In this document: piece by piece, positions 23,365 to 35,836 of the stretch
Position numbering within the stretch: position 1 is the first letter of the stretch
Layout of the letters: each line of letters starts with the position of its first letter
NCBI GenBank assembly: GCA_025093985.1
Contig: JACAAK010000001.1
Location: 2,418,001-2,482,000, forward strand
Direction: 5' to 3'
DNA from: Calvatia gigantea
Taxonomy: Eukaryota > Basidiomycota > Agaricomycetes > Agaricales > Lycoperdaceae
Length of the DNA: 64,000 nucleotides
Notes under the pieces: generated by a model
Told to the model about the DNA's origin: nothing
Database searches by the model: none
The model's input: the letters and a program-made list of their open reading frames with translations, nothing else
Translations under genes and position numbers: made by a program

Positions 23365-26300
23365 CTACCGCATCCCCCCTTCCACCACTTTGTATGTTTT
23401 CCCCTCTTGTACCCGCCTCCGGCCCTGCTGCCACCACCGCATCGCAACGCCTATTACGGTACCCACACTCTGTGCGCCCCATTGCTCAAACGCCATCGAA
23501 GTGACTACATTCCCCCCCGCCACCGCTAAGAGTGTCAGTCTCGCCGCCACCGGAAGTGTCATGAGTGTCAGCAATGCCTTAAGAGGGTTCGGGGGCGCTA
23601 AAAGCACCAACACGTTGAAGGCCGTCAGGACGATCATTGAAAACATCAACCAGCCTATTAATACGTGTCAGAGATTCTGTCGTTGATGTCTGTTGCTTGC
23701 CTTCCACACACCGTTAGTCCACATGGATTTACGATACGGTGGTCCAATGCTAAAGACAGCTGCAACCAGGATATACTGGAAACAAGAGATCAAAAATAGC
23801 ACCGTGTTTTCGTAGTTTGTCGACTCGAGTTGGTTGTTACCCGAGGAGGGGTCGTTTTGTGGGGGAGGCGTATACCTACATCGCAAATTCATGCAATTCT
23901 GTTTGGGGGAGAACAAAAGCACACTGACCACAGTTGTGTTCGTACCCACATATATCCCCATAGCTGGAATCCGCTCGTAATGAGGATTTGTCCTATGATA
24001 CTCGCCAGCACTTTCTTTGATACCAAGCTTGCTGTAGGGCGTTTCGGGTAAATCCATGGGTATGGCAATGTACGGCCCACTGTAGTGGCGGCTCTCAGTG
24101 TAAAGTTCACCCCACGTCAGAACAAACCCAACGCACTGGTAACAGCAATCGGTATAATGATGAAAAGATCAATATAGAGGAACTGATGACGGGGTACCCC
24201 TTCAGCCCGACTTCAAGGGGTAATCCAAAAATAAATTCACGTACCTGGAAATCTCCAAGTGAAGAGGCAAATGAGTACAAAAGCGTGACTGACGTGAATT
24301 GAATCAGGGAATATAAAGCCCTACAAAAATATGCAGTTAGATGGTGCGTGCTTGCTTCCACCCGCACTCACATGTATTTGAAGCAGCTGAAACTTGTGAC
24401 GAGGGCTGCACGGCCCTCTTTGATGACTTCTATCACACACCCTATATCGGGCGTTGTTGTGGTAAATGGAGCCGCAACACTAGCTTCTGCCTCTGAAAGA
24501 GAGATACCAACATCTGCTGCTTTCAGTGCCGCACAATCATTAGCACCATCACCGCACATAAGGACTGTGTAGCCCAGACTTTGCAAACGCTCGACGATTT
24601 CGTTCTTTTCGTCAGGAGACATGCGGGCAAAGATCTGTGTTTTCACCAACATCTGAATCAAACTCTCACATTCAGAAGGTCGCTGAAGTAAAAAGAGGTA
24701 GAAAAAAGCCCACTCGTTGCAATGTCTCCAAGGGTGCGTAATTGATCATCCACCGGAAAACATCTCCAGTCACCACAAGCGAGTAGTCTTGATAGTTGAT
24801 ATCATCGGACTCAACGGTATGATGTGGGGGTGGTGTCAACGGTTTGAGGCTGTAGGGGTCAAGCTTCCATGATGGATCATCCATGCAAGTCCATTGCAAC
24901 TTCGACGCCGGCAAGGAGGCATTACCTAGGATTAGAATCAGTACCGAAATCAGTGGGGATGAGAGGATTTAAGTTACCTCTAGTAAAGGTCGGAGAAAAT
25001 ACATGTGCAGCCTGGTTGATCAAGAAACATTCCCGCGCAACACTGACAGCTGTCAATGGGTTATCGCCGGTAATCATTCTGCATGCCAGATGAGCTGTTC
25101 GCAATTGCTGAATGGCTGGCGCGGTCCCTGGTTTCAGCCTGTTCTCAAAGATGATCAAGCCGAGGAAGCGGAGACCAGATTCGGCTTGTTCGCTTTGGGC
25201 AGGTCTCTGAGCCCATCTGTCATGAACTAGCGGGTTTAACGGGCGCTTACCGTTTCATGCGCTGGGCCTTCAACCAGGATAAACCTTCGATACTCTTTCC
25301 GGCCATAGCAATAACACGATATCCACGCTTGGTATAGTAAGACAAAAGGTCATCATAATCCTGTGGAACTGTAGCCGGTTAGCCCGTCTCGCATGTATAT
25401 CCGAAAACATTGAAAACCTACGAGAGTCTCGTTCGCAAATATCCACCATGACTTCTGGTGCACCTTTCACGTAGATCTCCATACTGGCACTCTTTAATCG
25501 CTTCACAATGACGCTCATCCTCCTCAAAGAGGACACGAATTCAAAAGTACGAATCACACCCAATTCAAGGAAATGAGCACGCTACAGAACCTCGGTCAGG
25601 TTCTAATGAACAAAAAAAAACCTGGAAGATCAAAACGGACCTTCGCACCACCTTTTAACGCATCCTCGAGCCTAAACTGTGCCGACCCTGGCGGTCTCAC
25701 AACAGTCCTGCACGAGTGCAGCCTGGTCAATAACGACTCCCTTCGATTTGATCGCTCCGGTCCCAGTTACTTTGCCCTCCTCCAGCGTCCATTTCGTGAA
25801 CTCGAACATCTTCACATCCAACGGATCCCCTATGACCTGGCCATCCACAGCCTTCAACGAATGGCAAGTTGCAAGCGCATGTAAAAACGAGGCTTTGCTA
25901 TTCCCTAAAGGTAGGTCGTGCACATCTTCGAGTAGTTCGCCAAACATTTGCTGATTTCTTTCGAGCCCGCGTACGCCAAGGATATCCAAGCCATCTTCGG
26001 TCAGAGTGCCCGTTTTGTCGAAACAACAGACATTAATTTTGCCGGCTACGTTTACTCGGCTTGGCGCTATACAATAGATTCCTTGTTTACGGAGTCGAGT
26101 GATGGCGAAACTGGTCCCAATGGATAGTGTTGCTGGTAGAGCCGGCGGAACGACAACCGTGATAAGATCCAAAGCACGGACGACTATGGTGTGGAAGGGT
26201 ACCTGTTTCCTTCGAAGTCAGCACCGACAGTCACCATATCCATAAATGACTCACTCCTATGCGGACAAACTGCACAGCACTGAAGCAAAAACCGATTCCA

Positions 26301-28722
26301 GCAATACCTGCCAAAACGCCTATGAAGCGGACAGAATCACGATAGAACTTGAAACCGATGGGTTTGGGATAGAGCATGGATCGTACAAGAGCGCCTTTCG
26401 TCGTAGTAAATCCTGAGGGAGAGTTCACGTTATCATCTTGGCTGTTATTCATGGAACTAAATTCACCTGTTCGGGCCACAAGCGCTGTGGCGGGCTTTCC
26501 ATTTCCATCCTGAGTATATGACCCCCGAATCCTGACAATTCTTGTTCCCCCATATAAAAAGCATTTCGAATTTTCTTGCTTCTCCTCTCTCCATTTGTTC
26601 AGATCGTCATCCTTCATGGGAACTTTGCTGACTGGTACACTTTCACCAGTTAACATACTCTCGTTGATTATAGCGTCGCCCCCAAGGAGAAAGAGGTCCG
26701 CAGGCACAGTAGAAAACTGTGAAATGGATAGGTTGATGACATCTCCGGGAGCCAAATCCGTAGAATCGCGTTCAACCCCTGTGTATCAACATAACTCGTC
26801 AGTCTTCCCCAAACTGAATTGAAACCGAGGCAGATTACATTCCGCATTCCGAAGCACAGCCACTTTGCAAACAAAACGGGACATCTCGCGCATACGAGTA
26901 ATGGTCTGTGTCAAGGGGTATGAGAAAAGTGATCTTCGAAGGTAAGAGGATCCTAACCTTTCGAGTCTCTACAAGTGTCGAGACAATGCTCACAATGGAG
27001 ATAAGACCAATGCAAAAAGCATAGTAGTAGTAGTCATCCAAGGACCAAAGCACGATACTGGCGATTTGGAAGACGTAAAAGGGATGGATGACCTATAAAT
27101 CATGACAACGTGAAAAATCAAGGAACACCCAGAATGCGCACCTCATCAATCAGCAAAGAAGGTATAGACTTTGCCTCGACATCAATTTCGTTCTTCCCGA
27201 AGAGGAGTGCGCACCGCTCCGAGATAACGCTCGTCAATCCGCCTTGAACAGTCCCGCTGGTCGTCCATGCAGGATCCCTCCAATCCCTGCTCAACAGATG
27301 TGTCACTGAAAACCCGGAGTCCACGTTCAACAAATACCTTACTTGATCATGTTGAACAGGCCGGTTCGCGGATCAAGAGCAAAACGGGTATAGCGGTAGT
27401 CGACCACGAGAAGTTTCTTCAGTGAACCATCCTTGGAATCCAGGTGTTCATCAATCTTCTGTTCCAAACTAGACCTATACAACTCGGTACATTGGTCAAC
27501 AGGTACGCTGACAGGGAATACGGTGGATATATGATGGTGATAGTCCAAAACGCGGATAGGCAACAGCGTAATCGCCCTGTAAGCCGACTTGTCCTTGGTA
27601 AGCAAGAGTGTGGAAGACGGATAAATACCGTAATCACATACTTCTACGACAACAAATCCGTTGTGGGAATCGATGAATGCTCTCTCATGCGCAACCCAGC
27701 GTAACCATAGTCGAGGAAACCAATGCCCAAGTAATGCCAAGATGCCGAGAGATAAGACACAACCAAGCATCCACACCCATTCACGCCACCTCACGATTTC
27801 GTAGCCAATGAAGCGAATCGTGCTATCTTCATCTGGAATATAGATAGTTTGGCGGCTGGGTGGTCCGAGAGGTGGTGGGTCAAGGAGTGTGAATGATACG
27901 TCCATGTCTATGCGGGCCTCGCCGCCATAGACGGGGTCCATGGTAAGAAGAGGGAGGTTTTGTGTTGGTTCAGTTGGGGATGGGGGCTCTGAATCATACT
28001 GCATGCTCGCTGATATTGAGACATTATCGCGTAATGAATCGACAAGCTCGACTTCAGAATCGTCTTCTTCAGCAGAGGAATAACCCCAACGCTCCACTCC
28101 TTCCTCGTCGGTGTCCAACACATTTTCTGAAGCGCCAGGAACGTCGGCTTCGACGACTCCCTCGCGAAAACCGGCTGGTCGAAGATCTTTGTGAAATTGA
28201 AAGTCGGCGATGACTAGTATGTTCACCCGCTGTTGACCGGCCAAATAAGTTGACTAGGTTCTCGAAAACAGTATGCCGTTGTGGAGATGATGGTTCATGA
28301 TCTTTTCCCCCCCGGCTTCTGTTATCATCATCGCTCAGGAGTAAGGAATTCTCGTCCGCTTCACCTCGACCTTCGCCTCGGTCCACTGATTGCCGTGAAA
28401 CCTGGCTGTCTACACTTGAACGTCTGTGACGCGAGTGTCGGGACCCAAGGGTGTCATAGCTTTTCCTCCGTGCCCTTGACCAATTATCACTGCTCCTTCT
28501 CCCAAATTCCAAATTTGACATACGCGACACGCTACTGGGATTTGCGGTATGGCCGGGACCAGAAAACATGGTACCACCCTCTTCGTCACCGAGATAAGCA
28601 CTGTACTGGGAATCACGCCGTGAAAGTCTGGTGTTGGCTACAGCTTCGTCGATGTCAACACCCGATGCTCCCTCCGTGTAATCATGAGGAGCGTAGGAGC
28701 TGGGCCCTGCAATAGATGCCAT
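23365..28722 (-). CDS. YPK9: P5B-type cation ATPase, Ypk9/ATP13A2 family
   Basis: P5B ATPases of vacuoles/lysosomes export polyamines and confer tolerance to metals such as manganese. The ATG at 28722 starts a Ser/Arg-rich cytosolic tail. Then come a membrane hairpin ([17 protein letters not shown]), the A-domain loop LTGESVP, the P5B hallmark [18 protein letters not shown], the phosphorylation motif [21 protein letters not shown] in the N domain, ITGDNPLTA and the hinge [20 protein letters not shown]. The final membrane helices end at the stop at 23365. The PPALP motif separates it from P5A (PPELP). About 15 introns are needed, and one of 54 nt lies in frame near 27650. One apparent +1 frameshift sits in the N-terminal tail near 28135-28143. 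Elsewhere the frame is clean. It is divergent from the SDR gene. Confidence 0.92.
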
Positions 28723-29153
28723 TTCATAGACGTCACCCCGCACGTCTGACGAGACGTAGTTGGTGGAGGAGTGCAGCTTGTGAGTGTATAGGAATTGTGC
28801 CCAAGGTGCGCCAAACGCGAGTCAGTCGAAGTTTGGTGACGTCGGCTACCACCGAGATTGGTCAAGAAGCCGGATTTGGTTCATCCTCCACTGAACATAC
28901 ATGGGCAAAAATACGATTGAAAAAAAAACAATGCCTTGTCATGAAGTACAACGGCTAGTAGACATTACGGGCTGCTAACTTTTTCCTAACGCTCAATGGG
29001 GGTCTCGATTTATTGACTACTGAATAGTCGACCGGCCGGCGTCTTGGAATGGCCGGAAGCGCTTCCTCTCCATGACATGTCCGTCGCCTATTTATTCCTC
29101 ACTGCCAAGCAACCCTCCCATCCCTCGTCCATACCTTGTATTTCATAGTTGCC
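28723..29153. promoter_or_regulatory. Intergenic region between divergent YPK9-like and SDR genes
   Basis: This is 431 bp between two start codons on opposite strands, so it carries both promoters. No specific factor site could be supported. A run of A lies at about 28920-28930. Confidence 0.45.
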
Positions 29154-30618
29154 ATGGTCTACGACAAAGTCCGCACGGCGAATAAGAGCACTGAGGAGAC
29201 CTACAAACAGACGCTCTCGCGCATCCAAAAGATCCAGTCGCACCTAGATAATACCCCGCGTGGTTCAAAATTGAAGGGCAAGGTCTGTATCATTACTGGC
29301 GCGGGGTCTCTCAAAGGCATAGGGTATGTCATTCTAGCATACCAATACACACAGTCACCGATTTTTCCTCAAGTCGCGCGACGGCCATCCTCTTCGCCCA
29401 TGAAGGTAACAGGCTGGATTGTCTGGTGTGGGCTTCATGTTTGACTATGGCGCGATAGGTGCAAAACATTTGTATCTCGTCGATTTCGATGGGACGAACC
29501 TTCCCAACCTCAAAGAAACTATTGAAAAGAAGTACGCTGACGTGAAGGTGAGTGCAAAAGTTCCTCTACTCGGTTCATACCGTTAAGAATGTTCTCCAGG
29601 TTACAGTACAACAAGCCGACGCTGCAGACGAGGATGCGATTCAAAATGCCTGTGAACAGGCTTTGAAAGAAGAAGGCCGTCTTGATGTATTCTTCGCCAA
29701 CGTATGCTCAGCCTCCTAATCCCCTAACCATTCAAACTGGAAGCATTGAATAATAGGCCGGGTTCGCCTCGAAACAACCACTTCATGACACCTCCAAAGA
29801 GCTTTTCATGGAGACCATGCGAGTCAACGCCCTTTCGTAAGACCGGTACATTCCTTGTTCCCTAAAGCACGCTCAACTTGAAGCTCACAGGTGTTTCCTT
29901 GCTATCAAGCACGCATCAACTGCAATGCTCAAACCTAATCCAGCCGTGGGTAAGGATTTCAGCAGTGGAAGTATAATCTTGACAGCTTCTGGCGAGTCCC
30001 ATCATTTGAATAGCAGTGGGCTCGGTGCTGACCATATACCTCAGTTGCTGGTCTTCGTTCTGGTGCCGGAACCATTGACTGTAAGCCTTGCGTTCACGAC
30101 CATTCCAAGAGCATTGATGGAGTTCAATCGCAGACAGTGCCAGTAAAGCTGCGTATGTTCCTCATCACTCGTCCGGCCGTATGGTGGTACTCATGGCAAC
30201 ACTCAGTGTCAACTCTATCGTTAAGACCTCTGCATATCAACTGCAGAAAACAGATATTCGGGTGAACTCCATTTGTCCAGGTCTTATCGAAACAGGTATG
30301 ACTGCCTTCACTTTCGACTACGCCCGCCAGCGCGGAACAGCTAGCAAGATTGGCCAATTGAATCCCCTTGGACGATTCGGCGTTGCTGAAGGTATTGCCA
30401 CACTCTCGTTTTCCCTTTCTTTGCCCCTGACGATGGTACAGAAATCGCAAACGCTGTACTATTCTTAGCCTCCGGTACGAATACTCTTGCCCCTGACTGT
30501 CTGGATGCTCATTGGCGAATGCTTTTTAGATGATTCGAGCTACGTCAACGGTCAGAATTTCGCCGTGGATGGTGGTCTATCTTCTTCCCACCCCGTCGTA
30601 CCAGGCCGATGGGCGTAA
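29154..30618 (+). CDS. Short-chain dehydrogenase/reductase
   Basis: An NAD(P)-dependent oxidoreductase with a Rossmann fold. It shows KGKVCIITGAGSLKGIG (cofactor loop TGxxxGIG), an acidic LVDFDG after beta-2, FFANAG, the catalytic YSASK and the C-terminal NGQNFAVDGGL. Substrate cannot be read from sequence. Eleven exons: 29154-29323, 29374-29405, 29459-29547, 29600-29701, 29757-29836, 29891-29991, 30046-30080, 30134-30152, 30207-30391, 30442-30474, 30530-30618. Two oddities stand out. The intron after 29991 begins GCGAGT (GC-AG class). The 30134-30152 exon is only 19 nt and carries almost the whole YSASK motif, with the Tyr codon split as T/AC. The start was chosen as the ATG giving MVYDKVRTANKS. 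It is convergent with the P450 gene. Confidence 0.88.
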
Positions 30619-30871
30619 AAATTCTTGCTTCAGGAAACCACACATGTATTGGTCAAGCATAGAAGAACAGTAGACATTTACGAGAGCGTCCGAAAACTAA
30701 GGCTCCGACTTTTCACGTTAAAGGACTGAGAATAAAACCACTGTCTGGCTTTGCGGGTCACCAAATGAATTATCCCCTAATCTGACCTCCTTCGGAAAAC
30801 CAAAGGCAAGCGCTTGGGCCTAAACAAACTTTCAGTCTGAACCAAAAGTGGCAGCCTACCAGGGAAGCAAC

Positions 30872-33266
30872 TTACGATAAAGTTAGCGTTAACTTCGTAG
30901 TCAATATGCGAGCCTTGCGCTCCTCGAAAGTTTCATGGCTGAACTGGGGTTCATCCTGAATCTCAACCTTGTACCGGCTGATAAGAGATGTGATAGCTGC
31001 TACGCCTTCGGTCTCGTTGAACCTGATGTAACGTTTTACTTCAGGCACAGGAAAGGGACTGAGGCAATGACATACTTTCTTCCGAGACAAGCACGAGGCC
31101 CTACAAAAGAAACTTGGGTAAAACCCTCCGCGCCGAGCACACTTGGACGCACCAACAGAGAATCCAACCAAAGCATCCTTGTTCCACTCTCCCAAGAAGC
31201 GTTCTGGAATGAACTCGTTGGGATTTTCCCAGTATCTCGCTGTTCTCGTCTATTAGGTGAACATGCGTGTTGAATGGTCACTCACGATTTCTCTGTACTC
31301 CAGGTACATGAATCGTGATAAGCGTTCCCTTGGGAATGGGGATTCTCTTCTGTTCGTTACTAAAACAGTTACCGACTACAATTGAAGTGTCCTCCGGTGC
31401 CATTTTTGTTATGGCAGAGACCTGACGACAGCCTAGATGGGGCAACACTCTGCTGCTTTTGGCGAGAAACTCACTGGCGCAAAGAGTCGAAGAGTCTCAT
31501 TGTAAACGCTGACAAAAGAGCATTCAGATCAGATGGGAGGACCGATCAGTGCGCAAACTTACGCCATAACGTATGTTAACTTGGGTATGTCTTCATATGT
31601 CTGGGCGAGAAGACGGAAATGTGAATGTAAAATGGTTGATGCTCACACAGGTACTTACGGGTCTGCGACCATCGGGAATGATGCTCTTGATATGTTTCAG
31701 CAGTTTCTCCTGGACTTCTGGATATAATGCAAGCAAAGCCAAGGTAAAGGAGAGCGTATGCGCAGTTGTCTTCAATAAGTAGTCAGAATGGCGCGGTTTC
31801 TCGATACTAGCTAGGTATATTACCTCATGCCCAGCGACCAAGAATATGAAGATATTTCCTAGTGCACTGTCAGCGATGCTCCAGCCGCCAAAGCGAACAG
31901 ATACACACCCATTAACTCATCTTCCGTAAGGTTCATCCCCTCCAGCTCTTCTTTGTTGGCATGTATGAGGCTGCTGAATAGGTCGTGTTTACCTTGAACT
32001 TCGGAAGCTTGGCGCTCTCTTATCATCTCGTGCATATAATCCTGGAGGTACACCCGTCACTGAAAAGGACACCTTCCGGAACGCACGAGTTATCACTCAC
32101 CTTCAACTCCTTGGAGGCCAGCAGCAGCTTTGCCAGTTTTGGGTGTGGTAAGCGCTTGACCCAGTCCGGGAGGAGGAAGGTTAGAACAAGGTTTGAAGCA
32201 GCGGTGTTGAGAGCGTCTCGGAAAGTCAGTTGATGGTTTCCCGGTTTTGCTGCGGCGCCATCCTCCCAGCTTACTCTTTGGCCGAAACCTGAAGGATCGT
32301 GGGTCACCAACTGCCGAGTACGGTTATTTGGAAGGCAGCCGGGTACTTACCTGCTGCACCAATAACATGTAGGGCCAGCTGACAACCACAATTCGTGAGT
32401 CTTTTTGAGCCTTGGGCGCTGGAGCTGTGTTCATACTGACCGGCAAGGTGATGTCTACGCCGTGACCCACGGTTGCATCTGCATTTCCCCAGATATTTTC
32501 AATTAAGTCATCCACCACATGTAGCGTTTCTTCCCAAACCAATCTGTTGTTTTTCTGGTCGCGCAAATGAGATAGCGGCAATGTGAGGTATAGTAGAACT
32601 CACCTCTGAGAAGGAGGGACCAGATATTTTCCTATACTTCTTCCATAAATCTCCGTCGGACGCCACGATGTTACTCCCATAAAGTTTTACAGAGTCATAC
32701 AAGTGGAGTGGTTTGGGAAAGCGGCGGGTAGTGGCTATATCCTAAGGTCATTGTCGTCATGCTAAGCTTGGGCGCGAGCCTTTAACTTGACCTACTTTGA
32801 CGGCTGCTGCATCGGCGATAGAGATTTGGTATTGTACCGAGGGCCAAAAATTTATCTAAGAGCAATGCACGACGTCGTCTGAGTGTAATGATAGAAATAA
32901 CGCAAGGCTACTTACAGATGAATACGCGTCCCACCCAACCTCTTCAAAGTCTTTGGAATTTATTAAGCGACATGTTGAGCTTTTAGAATCGGCGACGACA
33001 TACACTTGTGCCCATCTTCAAATGCTTTATTCCGACTGTTCTTGATGCCTTTGATTGGAGGTAGGATGTGGAACAAGATACTTCGGAAACCGAGAAGTGT
33101 TCGACGACCTGGAAGATACCTTTACCAGTTTCCACGGATCAGGGTAGGGAAGATAAAATGGTCTTCAAACTCACCCAATGGAGTGGAGTATCTTCAACGC
33201 GCTAACAACCCTGTGCACGACGAAGGCAACCACGGCAGTTCCTGCGATGAGGAAGAAAGATATCAT
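30872..33266 (-). CDS. Cytochrome P450 monooxygenase
   Basis: A membrane-anchored haem-thiolate oxidase of the ER. The proposed start at 33266 gives an N-terminal anchor (MISFFLIAGTAVVAFVVHRV). Later blocks are GPSFSE after SDGDLWKKYRKI (helix C), the helix I segment FIFLVAGHETTAHTLSF, ETLRLFAP-like text with ExxR, RYWENPNEFIPERFL, and the haem loop FSVGPRACLGRK. The haem loop is assembled from two exons, with its Cys present. The tail ETEGVAAITSLISRY leads to the stop at 30872. Around ten short introns. The first donor (ATTGGGTGAGT, 33174-33180) is out of phase with the next exon unless one G of GGG is extra. It is convergent with the SDR gene. Many such P450s occur in basidiomycetes, so the substrate is unknown. 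Confidence 0.85.
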
Positions 33267-33316
33267 GGCTACCAACTACGGGAACACCTTAGCATCCATA
33301 CACCTTTATATACGCA

Positions 33317-33868
33317 TCAACTTGTATTCCATGATTCCATCCACCGTGCGCCTGACATATATAGAATATGCTCAGACCGCAGCAAGGTGAGCAACCACTG
33401 CCAACAAGAGATGGCCAGCCGCCCAATTATAGCCCGAATTCCCCCGTCCGTCGTAATGGTGCTCACGCGAGCCGGACCGATATCTTTCCCACTGAAGTGG
33501 AATCCCGCGAAGTTGTAAGTGCTCCAAATCAAAAATACAACGGAGGTCGCGGGAAGCGCTAGTAAGCCTTGGCCAAAGTGCAAGGCACTGATGAGGACCT
33601 GTAACAATCGTCATAGTTTCCGGCCTAGCAAACTCAAGTCTCTTGGAGGCGTCGTAGGGTCGAAAATTCCTGACTTGGTCCTGCATTGCTTCGAAAGGCC
33701 AAAGGACCGTGGCAAGAATATGTGCACGCCGAAGGGGGCGTGGCAATAGGTTTCTTGGACCCAGTGCGGATAAACTGGTAAGGCGTATTGTGAGAACGTT
33801 GCGAGTAACAAAGTAATAGTAGACAACGATAATAGAAAAAGGCACAACTGGAGCACGGGGGTAGTCAT
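33317..33868 (-). CDS. Putative small membrane protein, model unsettled
   Basis: I do not recognise it. The ATG at 33868 opens a very hydrophobic segment (QLCLFLLSLSTITLLLATFS). A second hydrophobic segment (GLLALPATSVVFLIWSTYNF) appears after an intron ending TTACAG near 33602 and runs to a stop at 33317. I could not match the phase of the donor with this acceptor, so the exons are tentative. It could be a two- or three-helix membrane protein, or an alternative 5' part of the downstream P450 gene, whose own anchor begins 51 bp further on. Confidence 0.35.
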
Positions 33869-34182
33869 TTCGAATGAGTCAAGGTGATAAAACGAGAGGA
33901 GGATTGCACAGTTGCTGAAACGAACCTGGGAAACCAGTTGACTGCAAGTCCTTTTCGGCGAGTACCATTTAAGCACCGACCACAATGTTCAGTCGGATAA
34001 TGTAATGTTCTGTTCGGGGGAGCAGTCATAGTTCAAAGAGGCAGAGAACGTATCCTCAACGGAAAACGAACTGACAACACCCTAACTAACGCAACTTAGC
34101 CAGACCGGAGAACACGATTAGATCGATGACATTAACTTCGTAAAGATCTACTTTTGTCAGCATACGGAGTCAACAGCAGGGC
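33869..34182. other. Intergenic
   Basis: 313 bp between the putative membrane gene and the stop of the FKBP gene. No feature was recognised. Confidence 0.4.
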
Positions 34183-35697
34183 CTAGTTAATTCCCAGAAG
34201 TTTGACGTCTGTTCATGGATCAGTGGGGAAGGCCGAAACAATTCAGAATAAAACACACCGAAAGTCAAGGTGGCATTGGGAGGGATATCGGGCTTTGAGC
34301 CGCGTTTGCCATAACCAAGGTTTGGGGGAATGAGCAACACACGCTGACCACCGACTTGCATACCGACTAGCCCTTCATCCCAACCTAGAAGGTATAGTAT
34401 GTGTATTAGATTTTGAGTATGGCAACCGCGGGGACATACCTTTAATAACTTCACCATTTCCCAAGGTAAAACTGAACTGCCCAGAAGAGTAAATTGACAC
34501 CAACCAACCAAGAGAGAATCACGGTCACTCACCGGCTTGCCCTTGTTGTTCTTATCGAAAACCTTGCCGTTCTGGAGTTTACCAATATACCTCATCTGGA
34601 GTTTGTCGCCTTTCTTGGCCTGAGGACCCGTGCCAGTGACAGCGTCTGTAACTTTCAGACCACCACTGAGCTCCTTGGCCTGTTTCTCCTCCTTGCCGGC
34701 TTTCTCTCCCTTCTTCTCTTTTTTTTCCTGCTTCTTCTCCGCCTTCTCTTCGGCGGGTTTTGCCTTGGCCTCTTCCTTGCCAACCGGAACTGCCTCGCCG
34801 TTCTCCTTCTTCAGTTTCTTATTCTTTTTCTTTTCTGCTTTGGTTGGCTTCTCTTCCTTTTCGTCGGATTCACGAGGTCGTTTTGCTGGTTTGGATGCTT
34901 CTTTCTCATCCCTGACTTCCTCAAAGCGACTGGAATTGTACGCATAAGAAAAGACATTGGAAATGGGGGTCGGATGCTCACCTTCCATCACTGTCGATAC
35001 CATCAAGTTCTGTGGGGTCCATCTCGACATCCGAACTCACTTCACGAAGGTCATAAGCGTCCTCTTCTTCGTCGCCAGAATCGAATTCATCCTCCTCGCC
35101 GAAGGGAGGTTGATCGGGGCCCGCTTGGTCTTTTCCAGTTCAACTACAGATCCCACGAATCACAAGAAGCCGACATACCAATGTAGTTTCCTGATAGAGA
35201 TATAGGACTATTTATGCAGATCCAGTCAGCTGGGTCGCAAGTTACAAAAAATGAAACCAACTTTTTGCCAATGACCTCAAATTTGTACGCGGAACCTTCC
35301 TCAAGGACAATATTAACCTGAGCGTTTTCAATCTACAAACAAGGATGAGGTTGTAGTCATGACGGCAGCAAGGCACGGGTGACGGCCTACCTTCCCAGCG
35401 GTGAGGGCACAGAGAACGAGAGTTGTGATGGACTGTCCCCCCACCCTCGTCCTCATCCTCGTCCTCGTCGTCGCTATCGTCTCCTCCAAGCTTGCTGTAG
35501 GTCATCTTGACAACAGCCCTGCCATTCTGGTCTGCAAGAATCTCCCCCAATGCAGCGTTGGATATGCGGACATCGCCTTGCGGAACGATGACTTGCTCCT
35601 GCCCTGGAGTAAGGTCAAGACTCCTAAGGCGTGTGTTAGAGACAAAGACAATGAATTAATACGCCCAGACGCACCAAATTGCGATTGCGACAGTCAT
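34183..35697 (-). CDS. FPR4: Nucleolar FKBP-type peptidyl-prolyl isomerase (Fpr3/Fpr4 type)
   Basis: Fpr3/Fpr4 are nucleolar histone-chaperone/isomerases acting on proline bonds, including histone H3. The N-terminal nucleoplasmin-like domain starts MTVAIAIW joined to [20 protein letters not shown]. Acidic runs ([22 protein letters not shown]), a long Lys/Glu tract and the C-terminal FKBP domain follow. The FKBP domain reads [20 protein letters not shown], then [25 protein letters not shown] and a terminal VKLLGIN. The ATG is at 35697 and the stop at 34183. One apparent +1 frameshift lies in the run of six C on the plus strand at 35437-35442: deleting one gives [15 protein letters not shown] in frame. 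It is divergent from ARPC4 with only 139 bp between starts. The choice between FPR3 and FPR4 is arbitrary. Confidence 0.88.
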
Positions 35698-35836
35698 TTG
35701 CAGGTTGTTGGAACCACAAGTTTTTTTTTTTTTTTCGCAGAAGCGGTCTCGCTTGATGCGGCAAAATGCCGAAACTCCGCTCGGTGCCCTGATCTTTTGA
35801 TGGTTTGCGATCACTTCACGAACACTTATCTGCACC
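35698..35836. promoter_or_regulatory. Bidirectional promoter, FKBP / ARPC4
   Basis: 139 bp lie between the two ATG codons. It contains an uninterrupted T tract on the plus strand at about 35720-35734, the kind of poly(dA:dT) stretch that excludes nucleosomes in fungal promoters. No TATA box is evident. Confidence 0.6.

Noticed and set aside
33317..33868. Reading this region as the N-terminus of the P450
   Set aside because: A complete P450 membrane anchor (MISFFLIAGTAV) starts at 33266, closer to and better phased with the P450 exons, so I kept the region as a separate uncertain gene.
34494..35186. Plus-strand frame of 230 codons, very rich in Leu and Phe
   Set aside because: It is the antisense of the Lys/Glu-rich tract and FKBP domain of the nucleolar FKBP gene.
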